Assembly (NCBI RefSeq): GCF_014842025.1
Contig: NZ_JACYUY010000009.1
Span: forward strand, 148,938 to 212,937
DNA from: Massilia sp. CFBP 13721
Lineage (GTDB): Bacteria; Pseudomonadota; Gammaproteobacteria; Burkholderiales; Burkholderiaceae_D
Length of the DNA: 64,000 bases
Reading direction: 5' to 3'
Below the pieces are notes generated by a model. It did no database searches. It was not told the DNA's origin and saw nothing but the letters and a program-made list of their open reading frames with translations. Positions 1-12,177 of this stretch are shown here, piece by piece (within the stretch, counting starts at the first letter, position 1; each line of letters opens with the position of its first letter). A program made the position numbers and the translations under genes.

Positions 1-1778
1 ATGTCGGAGTGTTCGTCCAGCTCGTTGTTTTCCAGGCGATCCAGCAAATCCGACAGCTGCTCGTCGTCGAGGCGGTGCAGGTTCAGGATGTCTTCGCGGA
101 ACAGCAGCGACTTGTTGGTGTTGTCCCAGACCAGGTCTTCGACCGGGTAGACTTCCGAATAGCCCGGCACCAGGATGCGGCAGGCGATGGCGCCCAGTTC
201 GTCGTACACGGCCGTGTAGACTTCCTTGCCCATCTCTTCGAGGATGCCGAGCAGGGTCGCCGCTTCCTGCGCATTCGAGTCCTTGCCCTCGCCGGAGAAA
301 TCCCATTCGACGAAGTCGTAGTCGGACCTGGCGCTGAAGAAGCGCCACGACACCACGCCGCTGGAATCGATGAAGTGCTCGACGAAGTTGTACGGCTCGG
401 TCACGGCTTCGCTGGCGAAGGTCGGCTGCGGCAAGTCGTTCAAGCCTTCGAAGCTGCGGCCCTGCAGCAGTTCGGTCAGGCTGCGTTCCAGCGCCACCTC
501 GAAGCTCGGGTGTGCACCAAACGAGGCGAACACGCCGCCGGTGCGCGGATTCATCAGGGTGACGCACATCACCGGATACAGGCCGCCGAGCGACGCATCC
601 TTGACGAGCACCGGGAAGCCCTGCTCTTCCAGGCCTTTGATGCCGGCCACAATGCCGGGGTACTTCGCCAGCACTTCCTGCGGCACGTCCGGCAAGGCGA
701 ATTCGCCTTCGAGGATCTCGCGTTTGACGGCGCGCTCGAAAATCTCGGACAGGCACTGCACCTGCGCCTCGGCCAGCGTATTCCCGGCGCTCATGCCGTT
801 GCTGGCGTAGAGGTTCTCGATCAGGTTCGACGGGAAGTAGACGGTTGCGCCATCGGACTCGCGTTTGAACGGCAGCGAGACGATGCCACGTTTGGCGTTG
901 CCGGAATTGGTGTCGACCAGGTGCGAGCCGCGCAGTTCGCCGTCCGGGTCATAGATGCCGCGGGTGTATTCGTCGAGGATTTCCTTCGGCAGCTTGTCGC
1001 TCCGCCCCGGCTTGAACCAGCGCTCGCTCGGGTAATGCACGAAGTCGGCGTTGGCGATGTCTTCGCCCCAGAACACGCCGGCGTAGAAGTGGTTGTTGTT
1101 CAGGCGTTCGATGTATTCGCCCAGCGCCGAGGCCAACGCGCTTTCCTTGGTCGCGCCCTTGCCGTTGGTGAAGCACATCGGCGAATGGGCGTCGCGGATG
1201 TGCAGCGACCACACGTTCGGCACGATGTTGCGCCACGACGCGATCTCGATCTTGATGCCCCAGCTGGCCAGCTGCGCCGACATGTTGGCGATGGTTTCTT
1301 CGAGGGCCAGGTCCTTGCCCGGAATGTAAGTGCGCGCCGCGGCATCGGGCCGCAGCGTCAGCAGCGCCTGGGCGTCGGCGTCCAGGCTTTCGACTTCCTC
1401 GATCACGAACTGCGGCCCTTCCTGCACCACTTTCTTGACGGTGCAGCGCTCGATCGAGCGCAGGATGCCCTGGCGGTCCTTGTCCGAGATATCGGCCGGC
1501 AGCTCGACCTGGATCTTGAAGATCTGCTTGTAGCGGTTTTCCGGGTCGACGATATTATTTTGCGACAGGCGGATGTTCTCGGTCGGGATGTCGCGGGTAT
1601 TGCAGTACAACTTCACGAAATAGGCCGCGCACAGGGCCGACGAAGCCAGGAAGTAATCGAAGGGACCCGGCGCCGAGCCGTCGCCCTTGTAGCGGATCGG
1701 CTGGTCGGCGATGACGGTGAAGTCGTCGAACTTGGCCTCCAGGCGCAGTTTGTCGAGGAAGTTGACTTTGATTTCCAT
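1..1778 (-). CDS. ycaO: OsmC-YcaO protein, RimO accessory factor (3' end cut by window edge)
   Basis: The minus-strand frame is open from the ATG at 1778 to the left edge, giving about 592 codons. The E. coli protein is about 586 residues, so nearly all of it is present. The N-terminus begins MEIKVNFLDKLRLEAKFDD and carries an OsmC-like segment (GPFDYFLASSALCAAY) over roughly residues 1-130. The rest is the YcaO domain, with an acidic C-terminus (LDRLENNELDEHSD). In E. coli this protein helps RimO in the beta-methylthiolation of ribosomal protein S12. The ATP-binding YcaO fold is known for the family; the RimO role here is inferred by similarity. It is a single gene, and its stop codon lies outside the window. 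Confidence 0.85.
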   Translation of the reverse strand, partial: MEIKVNFLDKLRLEAKFDDFTVIADQPIRYKGDGSAPGPFDYFLASSALCAAYFVKLYCNTRDIPTENIRLSQNNIVDPENRYKQIFKIQVELPADISDKDRQGILRSIERCTVKKVVQEGPQFVIEEVESLDADAQALLTLRPDAAARTYIPGKDLALEETIANMSAQLASWGIKIEIASWRNIVPNVWSLHIRDAHSPMCFTNGKGATKESALASALGEYIERLNNNHFYAGVFWGEDIANADFVHYPSERWFKPGRSDKLPKEILDEYTRGIYDPDGELRGSHLVDTNSGNAKRGIVSLPFKRESDGATVYFPSNLIENLYASNGMSAGNTLAEAQVQCLSEIFERAVKREILEGEFALPDVPQEVLAKYPGIVAGIKGLEEQGFPVLVKDASLGGLYPVMCVTLMNPRTGGVFASFGAHPSFEVALERSLTELLQGRSFEGLNDLPQPTFASEAVTEPYNFVEHFIDSSGVVSWRFFSARSDYDFVEWDFSGEGKDSNAQEAATLLGILEEMGKEVYTAVYDELGAIACRILVPGYSEVYPVEDLVWDNTNKSLLFREDILNLHRLDDEQLSDLLDRLENNELDEHSD

Positions 1779-1840
1779 GGAAGTGTTCCAGTTGGTGGCG
1801 GCGACGGTCCGGCGTGATGCGTCGTCCCAGCCATATAACA

Positions 1841-1874
1841 TTATGCAAAATATAAAGCCCTGCAAGGCAGGGCT
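1841..1874 (-). terminator. Rho-independent terminator after the LysR gene
   Basis: The arms AGCCCTGC and GCAGGGCT form a perfect 8-bp stem with an AAG loop at 1856-1874. Read on the minus strand, the stem is followed by a T-rich stretch (TTTATATTTT). It lies about 90 bp past the stop of the LysR gene and before ycaO, so it would end the LysR transcript and separate the two units. Confidence 0.65.
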
Positions 1875-1963
1875 GAACAGGTCAATGACTGAGCGAGATG
1901 CACGTCATTGCGGGAAGCCGCGATTGTCTCACATAGCAACCGGCGATGTCTCGGGACGAGCGC

Positions 1964-2815
1964 TTACCGTCGTAGCTCCGCCATGATCTTCTCGGCCAAA
2001 AAGTCGCAGGGCGGGCGGCGCGACTTGGTGCTGCGCGCGAGGATCATCTCCAGCGGGTCGATGTCGGGCAAGCCCTGGGCGGCGTCCAGCAGGGCGAAGT
2101 GGGCCGGGACCGCGCAGCGCGCCAGCGGCGCCACCGCTAGTCCCGCCTCGACCATGCTCAGCAGCCCGAGGATGCTGGGGCTTTCGTACGAGGTGCGGTA
2201 AGGGATTTTGGCCTGCTCCAGGCTGCGGATGGCGTTTTCGCGCGCCACGCTGCCGGGCAGGAAGACCGCGATCGGCAGCGGCCGTTCGCGCCACAGCTCG
2301 CCGGCGCTCGCGTTGGCGGCCCAGACCATGGGTTCGAAGCGGATGAACTCTCCGGATAAACCTTTCACGCGCGTGGCGCAGGCCAGGTCGACCGAGCCAT
2401 CCTTGACAAGCGGCGCCAGCTGCACGCTCGGCAGCCCGACCACCTGGATCTCGACCTTCGGGTAGGTGGCGGAAAACTTTTTCAGGATCGACGGCAGCAG
2501 CGACGACGCGTAATCGTCGGGCACGCCGATGACGACGCGGCCAGTGACGTCGGGCCGCACCACGGCCGCCCAGGCCTCTTCGCGCAGCGCCAGCATGCGC
2601 CGCGCGTACACTAGCAGCGTCTCGCCATCCTGGGTCGGCGTCACGCTGCGCGGCCGGCGCACGAACAGCGGCTTGCCGAGCGCGCCTTCCAGGGTCTTGA
2701 TCTGCATGCTGACCGCCGATTGCGAGCGATGCACCAGTTCGGCGGCGCGGCTGATGTTGCCGGTGTCGGCCACGGCGACGATCATGGCCAGCACATCCAG
2801 GTCGAGTGCTTTCAT
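1964..2815 (-). CDS. LysR-family transcriptional regulator
   Basis: The product is 283 residues. The N-terminal winged helix-turn-helix is typical of the family (residues about 4-65: DLDVLAMIVAVADTGNISRAAELVHRSQSAVS). It is followed by a periplasmic-binding-like effector domain (GRVVIGVPDDYASSLLPSIL onward). The gene is divergent from an alpha/beta hydrolase gene starting at 2916, with about 100 bp between them. By the usual LysR arrangement it probably controls that neighbour and itself. The C-terminal domain is about 195 residues and slightly short for the family. The effector is unknown. A hairpin terminator follows the gene. Confidence 0.85.
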   Translation of the reverse strand: MKALDLDVLAMIVAVADTGNISRAAELVHRSQSAVSMQIKTLEGALGKPLFVRRPRSVTPTQDGETLLVYARRMLALREEAWAAVVRPDVTGRVVIGVPDDYASSLLPSILKKFSATYPKVEIQVVGLPSVQLAPLVKDGSVDLACATRVKGLSGEFIRFEPMVWAANASAGELWRERPLPIAVFLPGSVARENAIRSLEQAKIPYRTSYESPSILGLLSMVEAGLAVAPLARCAVPAHFALLDAAQGLPDIDPLEMILARSTKSRRPPCDFLAEKIMAELRR

Positions 2816-2915
2816 AAGGTCTTTGCAGGTATCAGAAAATCAGATGGATATGATCAATATTATGCGATTTTCTTAATGCTCGCACAGGAGCATAGTAGCG
2901 ACAAGGAGGCCGACT

Positions 2916-3773
2916 ATGAACGCCCGTGTGAATTCCCCCATCTTTGCCGTACCCGAACCCAGTTTCGCCTCGCTGCCATCCGGCCAGCGCATGGCCTATG
3001 TCGCCTCGGGCGCAGGCGAGCCGCTCGTGTTCGTGCACGGGTCGCTGTGCGACTACCGCTACTGGAACGCCCAGACGGCGGCCCTGTCGAAGCACTTCCT
3101 GTGCGTGTCGGTCAGCCTGGGCCATTATTGGCCAAATGACGCAGCCGACGCACAGGGCGCGTTCAGTTGGGAGGCGCACGTGGCCGAACTCGCGGAATTC
3201 ATCGGCGTCCTGCATAGCGGTCCGGTGCACCTGGTCGGCCATTCGCGCGGCGCCTGCGTCGCCTTCCAGCTGGCGCGCGCCCATCCGGCGCTGGTGAAGA
3301 CGCTGACCCTCGCCGATCCCGGCGGCCCGCTCGACGCCGGCGATGGCGTGGAAGCCGCGCTGCCGCCGGCCACGCTGGCGCTGCGCGAGCAGGTCGCCAC
3401 CCTGATCGACGATGGCGCGCTAGAGGCGGGGCTGGAAATGTTCGTCGACTCGGTCAGCATGCCCGGCATCTGGCGCCGCAGCAGCCCGGCGTTTCGCGGC
3501 ATGGCCCTGGCCAACGCGGCCACGCTGCCGAAGCAGTTCCGCGACCCGCTGCCGGCCTATTCGCGCGCCGCGGCCGGCGCCATCGCCTACCCGACCCTGC
3601 TGATCGCCGGCGAAAAAAGCCCGCGCATGTACCGCGACAACGTGGAAAGGCTGGCCGGCTGGATCGGGCAGGTCGACAAGCGCACGGTCGCCGGCGCCTC
3701 GCACGGGATGAACGTCACCCATCCGGCGAGCTTCAACCGGCTGGTGCAGGCGTTCGCGGGCGCGGCGCGCTAG
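2916..3773 (+). CDS. Alpha/beta hydrolase
   Basis: The product is 285 residues with an alpha/beta-hydrolase fold. The oxyanion-hole region reads FVHGSLCDYRYW, the nucleophile elbow is GHSRG (residue about 109), and the catalytic histidine lies in ASHGMN near the C-terminus. There is no signal peptide, so it is cytoplasmic. The ATG follows a good ribosome-binding site (AAGGAGG about 7 bases upstream). The gene is divergent from a LysR gene, and its last 41 bases overlap tail-to-tail with the transporter gene on the other strand. The substrate cannot be read from the sequence. Proximity to the benzoate cluster makes a ring-cleavage product or ester plausible, but this is a guess. Confidence 0.8.
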   Translation: MNARVNSPIFAVPEPSFASLPSGQRMAYVASGAGEPLVFVHGSLCDYRYWNAQTAALSKHFLCVSVSLGHYWPNDAADAQGAFSWEAHVAELAEFIGVLHSGPVHLVGHSRGACVAFQLARAHPALVKTLTLADPGGPLDAGDGVEAALPPATLALREQVATLIDDGALEAGLEMFVDSVSMPGIWRRSSPAFRGMALANAATLPKQFRDPLPAYSRAAAGAIAYPTLLIAGEKSPRMYRDNVERLAGWIGQVDKRTVAGASHGMNVTHPASFNRLVQAFAGAAR

Positions 3774-5088
3774 GCGCCGGTGTTGCAGCGGAGCGCTCGT
3801 GCCGGATCAGCGCCACCGCAATCGTCGCCACCACCGCGGGAATCGCAATCGCAATGAAGTTCTGCTGCAGCGGCAGCGCCATGCCGACCAGGGTGCCGAT
3901 CACGATCGGCGCCAGGATCGCGCCGCTGCGGCCCACGCCCGAGGCCCAGCCGATGCCGGTCGAGCGGATCGCCGAAGGATAGAACTGGCCGGCATAGGCG
4001 TAGGTGACGATCTGGGTGCCGATGGTCGAGGCGCCGGCCAGGCCGACCAGCAGGAACAGCAGCGGCGTCGGCACCGGATAGCCGAGCAGCGAAATCGACA
4101 CTGCCGCCAGCGCGTACATCGCCACCAGCACGTACTTGATGTGGAAGCGGTCCGCCAGCCAGCCGCCGCCGACGGCGCCGATCACTGCGCCGAAGTTCAG
4201 CACCAGCACGAAGGTCAGGGCCGAACCGAGGCTGTAGCCGGCGCCCGCCATCAGCTTGGTTAGCCAGGAACTGAGCGCATACACCATGAACAGGCACATG
4301 AAAAAGGCGATCCAGAACATCGCGGTGGAAAACGCCCTGCCATCCTGGAACAGCTGGCCGACCGGGGCGCCAGACGCGCGATCGGCCGCCGGCAGGTCGA
4401 AGCGGTCGCCCGGTTGGGCGCGATAGGCCGGGTCGAGGCGCAGCAGCGTGGCCTGCAGTTCGTCCAGGCGGCCTTGCTTCAGCAGGAAAGGCATCGATTC
4501 CGGCATTGACTTCAGCACGAACGGGATCAGGAGCACCGGCACGCCGGCGGCCAGGAACACCGATTGCCAGCCGTACTGTTCGATCAAGCCCTTGCCGAGC
4601 ACGGCGGCGAGCATGCCGCCGGCGGCATAGCCGCTGAACATCAGCGTCACCATCGTGGCGCGGATCTTGCGCGGCGAATATTCGGTCATCTGCGCCACCA
4701 CGTTCGGCATCACGCCGCCGATGCCCAGGCCCGCCAGGAAGCGCAGCGCGCTGAACACATACGGGTCGTTCGTGAGTCCGGCCGCGGCCGTGAACACGCT
4801 GAACAGGCCGATGCAAAGCGCGATCGCCGCGCGCCGGCCGATGCGGTCGGCCAGGGTGCCGAGGCTGATCGCGCCGAACATCATGCCGAACAGGGCCGAA
4901 CTGACCATGAAGCCGGCGTCGCGCGCGCTGACGCCCATGTCCTGCATGATCGAGGGCAGCGCGATGCCGGCCACGGCCAGGTCGTAGCCGTCGCAGATGA
5001 TGATGAGGGCGCACCACAACAGCAGCCCTGCGTGGAAGCGGTTGAACCTGGCCGCGTCGGCGGTCTGGTGGATGTCGATGTGTCGCAT
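3733..5088 (-). CDS. benK: MFS transporter, aromatic acid:H+ symporter family
   Basis: The product is 451 residues with about 12 hydrophobic helices. The first helix motif (CDGYDLAVAGIALPSIMQDMG) and the loop GTLADRIGRRAAI are typical of the AAHS family, which takes up benzoate, 4-hydroxybenzoate or related acids with protons. The C-terminal tail is rich in Pro and Ala and overlaps the end of the opposing hydrolase gene by 41 bases. It is the last gene of the cat-ben run. Its position beside benE supports a benzoate permease (BenK-like), but the exact substrate is inferred from context. Confidence 0.8.
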   Translation of the reverse strand: MRHIDIHQTADAARFNRFHAGLLLWCALIIICDGYDLAVAGIALPSIMQDMGVSARDAGFMVSSALFGMMFGAISLGTLADRIGRRAAIALCIGLFSVFTAAAGLTNDPYVFSALRFLAGLGIGGVMPNVVAQMTEYSPRKIRATMVTLMFSGYAAGGMLAAVLGKGLIEQYGWQSVFLAAGVPVLLIPFVLKSMPESMPFLLKQGRLDELQATLLRLDPAYRAQPGDRFDLPAADRASGAPVGQLFQDGRAFSTAMFWIAFFMCLFMVYALSSWLTKLMAGAGYSLGSALTFVLVLNFGAVIGAVGGGWLADRFHIKYVLVAMYALAAVSISLLGYPVPTPLLFLLVGLAGASTIGTQIVTYAYAGQFYPSAIRSTGIGWASGVGRSGAILAPIVIGTLVGMALPLQQNFIAIAIPAVVATIAVALIRHERSAATPAPSAPRPRTPAPAG

Positions 5089-5136
5089 GATACGTGTCTC
5101 CGTAATCGTTGATGTTTGAATTGCGAGCGGTCGTCC

Positions 5137-6366
5137 CTAATTGGCTGGCTGTCTTGGCGCCCTCCTTCCATGCAGGATCCACCAGGCCAGCATGCCGATG
5201 ACGATGCCCCAGAAGGCCGAGCCGAAGCCGAGGAAGCGCATGCCGGATGCGGTGGCGAGGAAAGTGATGACGGCCGCTTCGCGGTGATCGTCGGCGGCGA
5301 CGACGCCGGCCAGGTTGGCCGCGATCGGCCCGACCAGCGCCAGGCCCGCCAGCGTGACCACCAGTTCCTTCGGCAAGGCCCCGAACAGCATCACGATCGA
5401 GCCGCCGCACAGGCCGGCCAGCAGGTAGAAGACGCCGTTGGCGAGGCCGGCCACGTAGCGCCGGCGCGGATCTTCGTGAGCATCCGGGCCGGTGCACATG
5501 GCGGCCGTGATGGCGGCGATTGCGATGGTGATCCCGCCGCTGACCGCCACCGCCAGCGAGGCCAGGCTGCCAATGGTCATAATGGGACGCACGTTGACGT
5601 CGTAACCGGAGGTTTTCAGCACCGCCATGCCCGGCAGGTACTGGCCGGCGAGCGTGACCAGCACCAGCGGCAGCGCCAGGCTGAAGGTGCTCGACCACGA
5701 CCAGGCCGGCGCAATGACTTGTGGCGCCACCAGCTGCAGCGTGACGCTTGAGAAATGGGTGGCGTCGAGCAGCAGCGCCAGCGCCACGCCGACGACCAGC
5801 AACAGCATGACGCTGTAGCGCGCCGCCCAGCGCCGGCACACGAGGTAGGCCAGGATCATGCCGCAGGCCAGCAGCGGCAGCGTGGCGGTGGCGCGGAACG
5901 CGTCCAGGCCGAACGGCAGCAGGATGCCCGCCATCATGCCGCTGGCGACGCCGCGCGGCACCTGCGCCATCAGCCGGTCGAAGCTGCCCGAGAGGCCGAT
6001 CGCCAGCAGTATCACGGCGGCGGTCAGGTAGGCGCCGACCGCTTCGTTCAGCGACAAACCCGGAAACAGCGTGATCAGCAAGGCGGTGCCGGGCGCCGAC
6101 CAGGCCGTGATGATGGGCGCGCGCAGCATCCAGCTCAGGACGATGCCGGAGACGGCGGCGCCGATCGAGATACCCCAGACCCAGGAAGCAAAGGCGGCGC
6201 TGTCGACCCGCGCCGCCTGCGCCGCCTGGTAGAAAATGGCCAGGGGCCCGGTGAACGACACCAGCACCGCGAGGAAGCCGGCGCTGACGCTCGATACCGA
6301 CCAGTCGGCCCAGGAGCGGCCGCCGGCGCCGGCAAGCACTTTTGTGTCGTAACGCGTCTGTAGCAT
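5137..6366 (-). CDS. benE: Benzoate/H+ symporter BenE
   Basis: The product is 409 residues from the ATG at 6366 (MLQTRYDTKVLAGAGG). An upstream in-frame ATG at 6510 lies inside pcaD and gives a low-complexity, Arg-rich extension, so it is rejected. The protein is an all-helical membrane protein of the BenE family, with segments such as VSAGFLAVLVSFTGPLAIFYQAAQ and the GGITIAIAAITAAMCTGPDAH region. It sits 19 bp downstream of pcaD and upstream of the second permease gene. Having both BenE- and BenK-type carriers in one benzoate cluster is common in proteobacteria. Confidence 0.88.
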   Translation of the reverse strand: MLQTRYDTKVLAGAGGRSWADWSVSSVSAGFLAVLVSFTGPLAIFYQAAQAARVDSAAFASWVWGISIGAAVSGIVLSWMLRAPIITAWSAPGTALLITLFPGLSLNEAVGAYLTAAVILLAIGLSGSFDRLMAQVPRGVASGMMAGILLPFGLDAFRATATLPLLACGMILAYLVCRRWAARYSVMLLLVVGVALALLLDATHFSSVTLQLVAPQVIAPAWSWSSTFSLALPLVLVTLAGQYLPGMAVLKTSGYDVNVRPIMTIGSLASLAVAVSGGITIAIAAITAAMCTGPDAHEDPRRRYVAGLANGVFYLLAGLCGGSIVMLFGALPKELVVTLAGLALVGPIAANLAGVVAADDHREAAVITFLATASGMRFLGFGSAFWGIVIGMLAWWILHGRRAPRQPAN

Positions 6367-6385
6367 CTTCTTCTCCGGTTGCGCT

Positions 6386-7165
6386 TCAGGCCAGCAGGAA
6401 GGAAACCACGGCGTCGCTGAACCGGTCCGGCGCCTCGACGTTCGACAGGTGCGACGCCGGCAGCGTGGCCAGCTGCGCGCGTTTGACGGCGCCGGCCAGT
6501 GCCCGTGCATCGGCGACCGTGGTCACCGGATCGTCGGCGCCGGCGATCACCAGCGTGGCGGCGCCGATGCGGCCCAGGTCCGCGCTCAGGTCGGCCGCGC
6601 CCAGCGCTTCGCAGCAGGCCGCATACCCTTCCGGGTCGAGCGCGCGCACGGTCTTTTGCATGGTGCCGACGACGACCGGCTGGCGCGCCACGAAACCGGG
6701 CGTGAACCAGCGCGCCGGCGAACCCGCGGCGATGTCGTGCATGCCGCCCGCGCGCACCGCCGCCGCCCGCGCCAGCCAGGCTTCACGGGTGCCGATCTGC
6801 GCCGCCGTATTCGCCAGCACCAGCTTGTGCACGCGCCCCGGCGCATGGATGGCCAGCCACTGGGCGACGACGCCGCCCATCGACAGGCCGAGCACGTGCG
6901 CGCGTTCGATGTCGAGGTGATCGAGCAGGCCGAGCGCGTCGGCGCCGAGCTGGGCGACCGTGTACGGTCCGGACGGGCTGCTCGATCCGCCATGTCCGCG
7001 CGTGTCGTAGCGCACCACGTAAAAGCGCGTCGCCAGCACGGCCACTTGCGCGTCCCACATCGACAGGTCGGTGCCGAGCGAATTCGACAGCAGCACGGCC
7101 GGGCGGCTACGCTCGCCGTCGCAGCGTACGTTCAGGGTGATGCCGTTGACAGGAATGCGCGCCAT
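6386..7165 (-). CDS. pcaD: 3-oxoadipate enol-lactonase
   Basis: The product is 259 residues from the ATG at 7165 (MARIPVNGITLNVRCDG). It is an alpha/beta hydrolase with the nucleophile elbow GLSMGG (residues 93-98), RYDTRGHGGSS, and the C-terminal ASHLSNVEAPDRF with the catalytic histidine, all typical of PcaD/CatD. It hydrolyses beta-ketoadipate enol-lactone, the product of CatC, to beta-ketoadipate. It lies 2 bp after the stop of benD, so it is translated with the benzoate genes. The genes for the following CoA-transferase and thiolase (pcaIJ, pcaF) are not in this window. Confidence 0.87.
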   Translation of the reverse strand: MARIPVNGITLNVRCDGERSRPAVLLSNSLGTDLSMWDAQVAVLATRFYVVRYDTRGHGGSSSPSGPYTVAQLGADALGLLDHLDIERAHVLGLSMGGVVAQWLAIHAPGRVHKLVLANTAAQIGTREAWLARAAAVRAGGMHDIAAGSPARWFTPGFVARQPVVVGTMQKTVRALDPEGYAACCEALGAADLSADLGRIGAATLVIAGADDPVTTVADARALAGAVKRAQLATLPASHLSNVEAPDRFSDAVVSFLLA

Positions 7166-7167
7166 GC

Positions 7168-7956
7168 TCACCCCTGGTCGCCGCCACCAACCGGCAGCAC
7201 GGTGCCGGTGATGTAGGACGCTTCGTTCGAGGCCAGGAACAGGATCGCCGCCACCTGCTCGTCGATGCTGCCGTAGCGATGCATGGGGCTCGAGGCGATG
7301 GTCTGGTCGACGATGCCCTGGTACCAGGTTTGCTCCTGCTCGCTCAAGGGATGCGGGTTGCGCGGCACCACGCGCGGCGGCGCTTCGGTGCCGCCGGTGG
7401 CGACCGCATTCACGCGGATGCCGTCCCGGGCGTGCTCGAAGGCGAGGCTGGCGGTAAGCGCATTCACGCCGCCCTTGGCCGCCGAATACGGAATGCGGTG
7501 GATGCCGCGCGTGGCGACCGAGGAGACATTCACGATCGCGCCGCCGCGCCGGGCGATCATGGTCGGCAGCACCGCACGGCAGCACCACAGGGTCGGAAAC
7601 AGCGAGCGCCTGATTTCGGCCTCGATCTGCGCTTCCTCGTATTCCTGGTAGGGCTTGGCCCAGATGGTGCCGCCGACGTTATTCACCAGCACGTCGATGC
7701 GGCCGAAGGCGTGCAAGGCCGTCTCCACCAGCGCGTGCGCGCCGGCCCAGGTTTCGAGGTCGACCTGCGCCAGCGTCACCAGCGCGCCCAGCGCCTGCGC
7801 CTCGGCGCCGGTTTCCTCCAGCACCTGCGCGCGGTCGGCCAATACCAGCTGCGCACCCTCGCGCGCCGCCGCCAATGCCACGCCGCGCCCGATGCCCTGG
7901 GCCGCGCCGGTGACGACGACGACCTTGTCTTCAAAACGTCTGCGGTCCATGCTCAT
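7168..7956 (-). CDS. benD: cis-benzoate diol dehydrogenase (1,6-dihydroxycyclohexa-2,4-diene-1-carboxylate dehydrogenase)
   Basis: The product is 262 residues, a classical short-chain dehydrogenase. The NAD site is VTGAAQGIGRG near the N-terminus, NNVGG is in place, and the active site has Ser in NVSSVAT and the YSAAK motif. It oxidises and decarboxylates the dihydrodiol made by BenABC to catechol. I chose the ATG at 7956; the ATG at 7950 is an alternative. The gene starts 2 bp after benC and ends 2 bp before pcaD, so all three are clearly one operon. Confidence 0.9.
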   Translation of the reverse strand: MSMDRRRFEDKVVVVTGAAQGIGRGVALAAAREGAQLVLADRAQVLEETGAEAQALGALVTLAQVDLETWAGAHALVETALHAFGRIDVLVNNVGGTIWAKPYQEYEEAQIEAEIRRSLFPTLWCCRAVLPTMIARRGGAIVNVSSVATRGIHRIPYSAAKGGVNALTASLAFEHARDGIRVNAVATGGTEAPPRVVPRNPHPLSEQEQTWYQGIVDQTIASSPMHRYGSIDEQVAAILFLASNEASYITGTVLPVGGGDQG

Positions 7957-7958
7957 GT

Positions 7959-10890
<2,932 letters not shown>

Positions 10891-10914
10891 GATGGTCTCC
10901 TCTCGAGCCTGGAT

Positions 10915-11835
10915 TCAGGCGGCGGCGCGCATGCGCTCGACCTGGGCGGAAGGCACTTGCGCGGCTTCGCGGTGCAGGTGGAAATCGAAATCGATCGAGG
11001 CGAACGGCTTGTCCTGGCCGCGCGCGGCCAGCGCGGCGGCATCCTCGACCAGCATCACCGGCGGCACCAATCCCTCGCGGCTGGCAAAGGCGAAGTCGTC
11101 CCACAGGTATTCGTCGCCGTCGATGTTGATCTGCGTGGTCAGCTTGCGCTGGCCGGGAGCGCTCACAAAGAAGTGGATGTGGGCCGGACGCTGGCCGTGG
11201 CGGCCCAGCTGCTCGAGCAGCGTGGCGGTGCTGCCGCCCGGCGGACAGCCGTACCCCTTGGGCATGATCGACTGGAAGCCATAGCGGCCCTGCTCATCGG
11301 TCACGATGGTGCGGCGCAGGTTGAAATGCGACTGGGTCGCGTCGAAAAAGGAGTAATTCCCCATCAGGTTGGCGTGCCAGACTTCGACCTTCGCGCCCGC
11401 GACCGGCTTGCCGTCGGCGTCGAACACGGTGCCCTGCATGAACAGGGTTTGCGCCTGGCCGGATTCGGTGCCGTCGTCGAGGCGCGCGAAGCCCTGGCAT
11501 TCCGGCGCGCCGGCCACGTAGAGCGGACCCTCGATGGTGCGCGGCGTGCCGCCTTCGATGCCGGCGCGCGCCTCGGCTTCGTCGGCACGGATGTCCATGA
11601 AGCGCTCCAGCCCCAGGCCCGGCATCAAGAGGCCGAGTTCGTTGTTCTTGCCGGCGGTGGTGAGGAATTCGACGCCCTTCCAGAACTCGCTCGGCTGGAT
11701 GTCGAGGTCTTCCATCGCCTTGCACAGGTCGGCGACCAGGCGCAGCACGATGGCTTGCACGCGCGGGTTGGCCGGGCGGTCGGCGGCGTCGACGATCCAT
11801 TGCTTGGCCAGGTTGTCGATGTCTTGATGGTTCAT
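10915..11835 (-). CDS. catA: Catechol 1,2-dioxygenase
   Basis: The product is 306 residues from the ATG at 11835 (MNHQDIDNLAKQWIVD). The ferric iron ligands of intradiol dioxygenases are visible: Y161 (GNYSFFD), Y195 (PKGYGCPP), H219 and H221 (RPAHIHFF). The N-terminal helical dimerisation domain is present. It cleaves catechol between the hydroxyls to cis,cis-muconate. The gene sits between catC and benA, so lower-pathway genes precede upper-pathway genes in one transcription direction. Confidence 0.94.
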   Translation of the reverse strand: MNHQDIDNLAKQWIVDAADRPANPRVQAIVLRLVADLCKAMEDLDIQPSEFWKGVEFLTTAGKNNELGLLMPGLGLERFMDIRADEAEARAGIEGGTPRTIEGPLYVAGAPECQGFARLDDGTESGQAQTLFMQGTVFDADGKPVAGAKVEVWHANLMGNYSFFDATQSHFNLRRTIVTDEQGRYGFQSIMPKGYGCPPGGSTATLLEQLGRHGQRPAHIHFFVSAPGQRKLTTQINIDGDEYLWDDFAFASREGLVPPVMLVEDAAALAARGQDKPFASIDFDFHLHREAAQVPSAQVERMRAAA

Positions 11836-11864
11836 TTTTTGTCTCCTGATGTCATGTTGAAAGG

Positions 11865-12155
11865 TCAAAGATCGCCGGCGCGGGTCGAAGATGGATGCCG
11901 GCACAGGGGTGTCACCTCGATGCGCATGTAGGGGAACAGCGGCAGCGACAGCAAGAGCGCGTGCAGCTCCTCGTTGCCGGGCACGTCGAAAATGCTGACG
12001 TTGGCGTAGCGGCCGGCGACGCGCCACAGGTGGCGCCAACTGCCCTCTTCCTGCAGGCGCTGCGCGAGCGCCTTTTCTTCCAGCTTGAGTGCATCGGCCT
12101 GCGCCGGCGGCATGCCGGGCGGCAGCTGGACTTCCATGGTTACGTGGAACAGCAT
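11865..12155 (-). CDS. catC: Muconolactone delta-isomerase
   Basis: The product is 96 residues, the standard CatC size. The sequence MLFHVTMEVQLPPGMP...GSWRHLWRVAGRYANVSIFDV is characteristic. It converts muconolactone to beta-ketoadipate enol-lactone. It lies 22 bp after catB and 29 bp before catA. Confidence 0.94.
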   Translation of the reverse strand: MLFHVTMEVQLPPGMPPAQADALKLEEKALAQRLQEEGSWRHLWRVAGRYANVSIFDVPGNEELHALLLSLPLFPYMRIEVTPLCRHPSSTRAGDL

Positions 12156-12177
12156 TGGTATCTCCTTTGCTCTGAAC

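Noticed and set aside
9..1817. Long plus-strand open frame opposite ycaO
   Set aside because: It is antisense to a clearly recognisable YcaO protein, has a biased Val/Arg/Gln-rich composition and matches no family.
3770..5839. Long minus-strand frame across benK and benE
   Set aside because: It is out of frame with two recognisable transporters and is Arg/His/Gly-rich, so it is a shadow frame.
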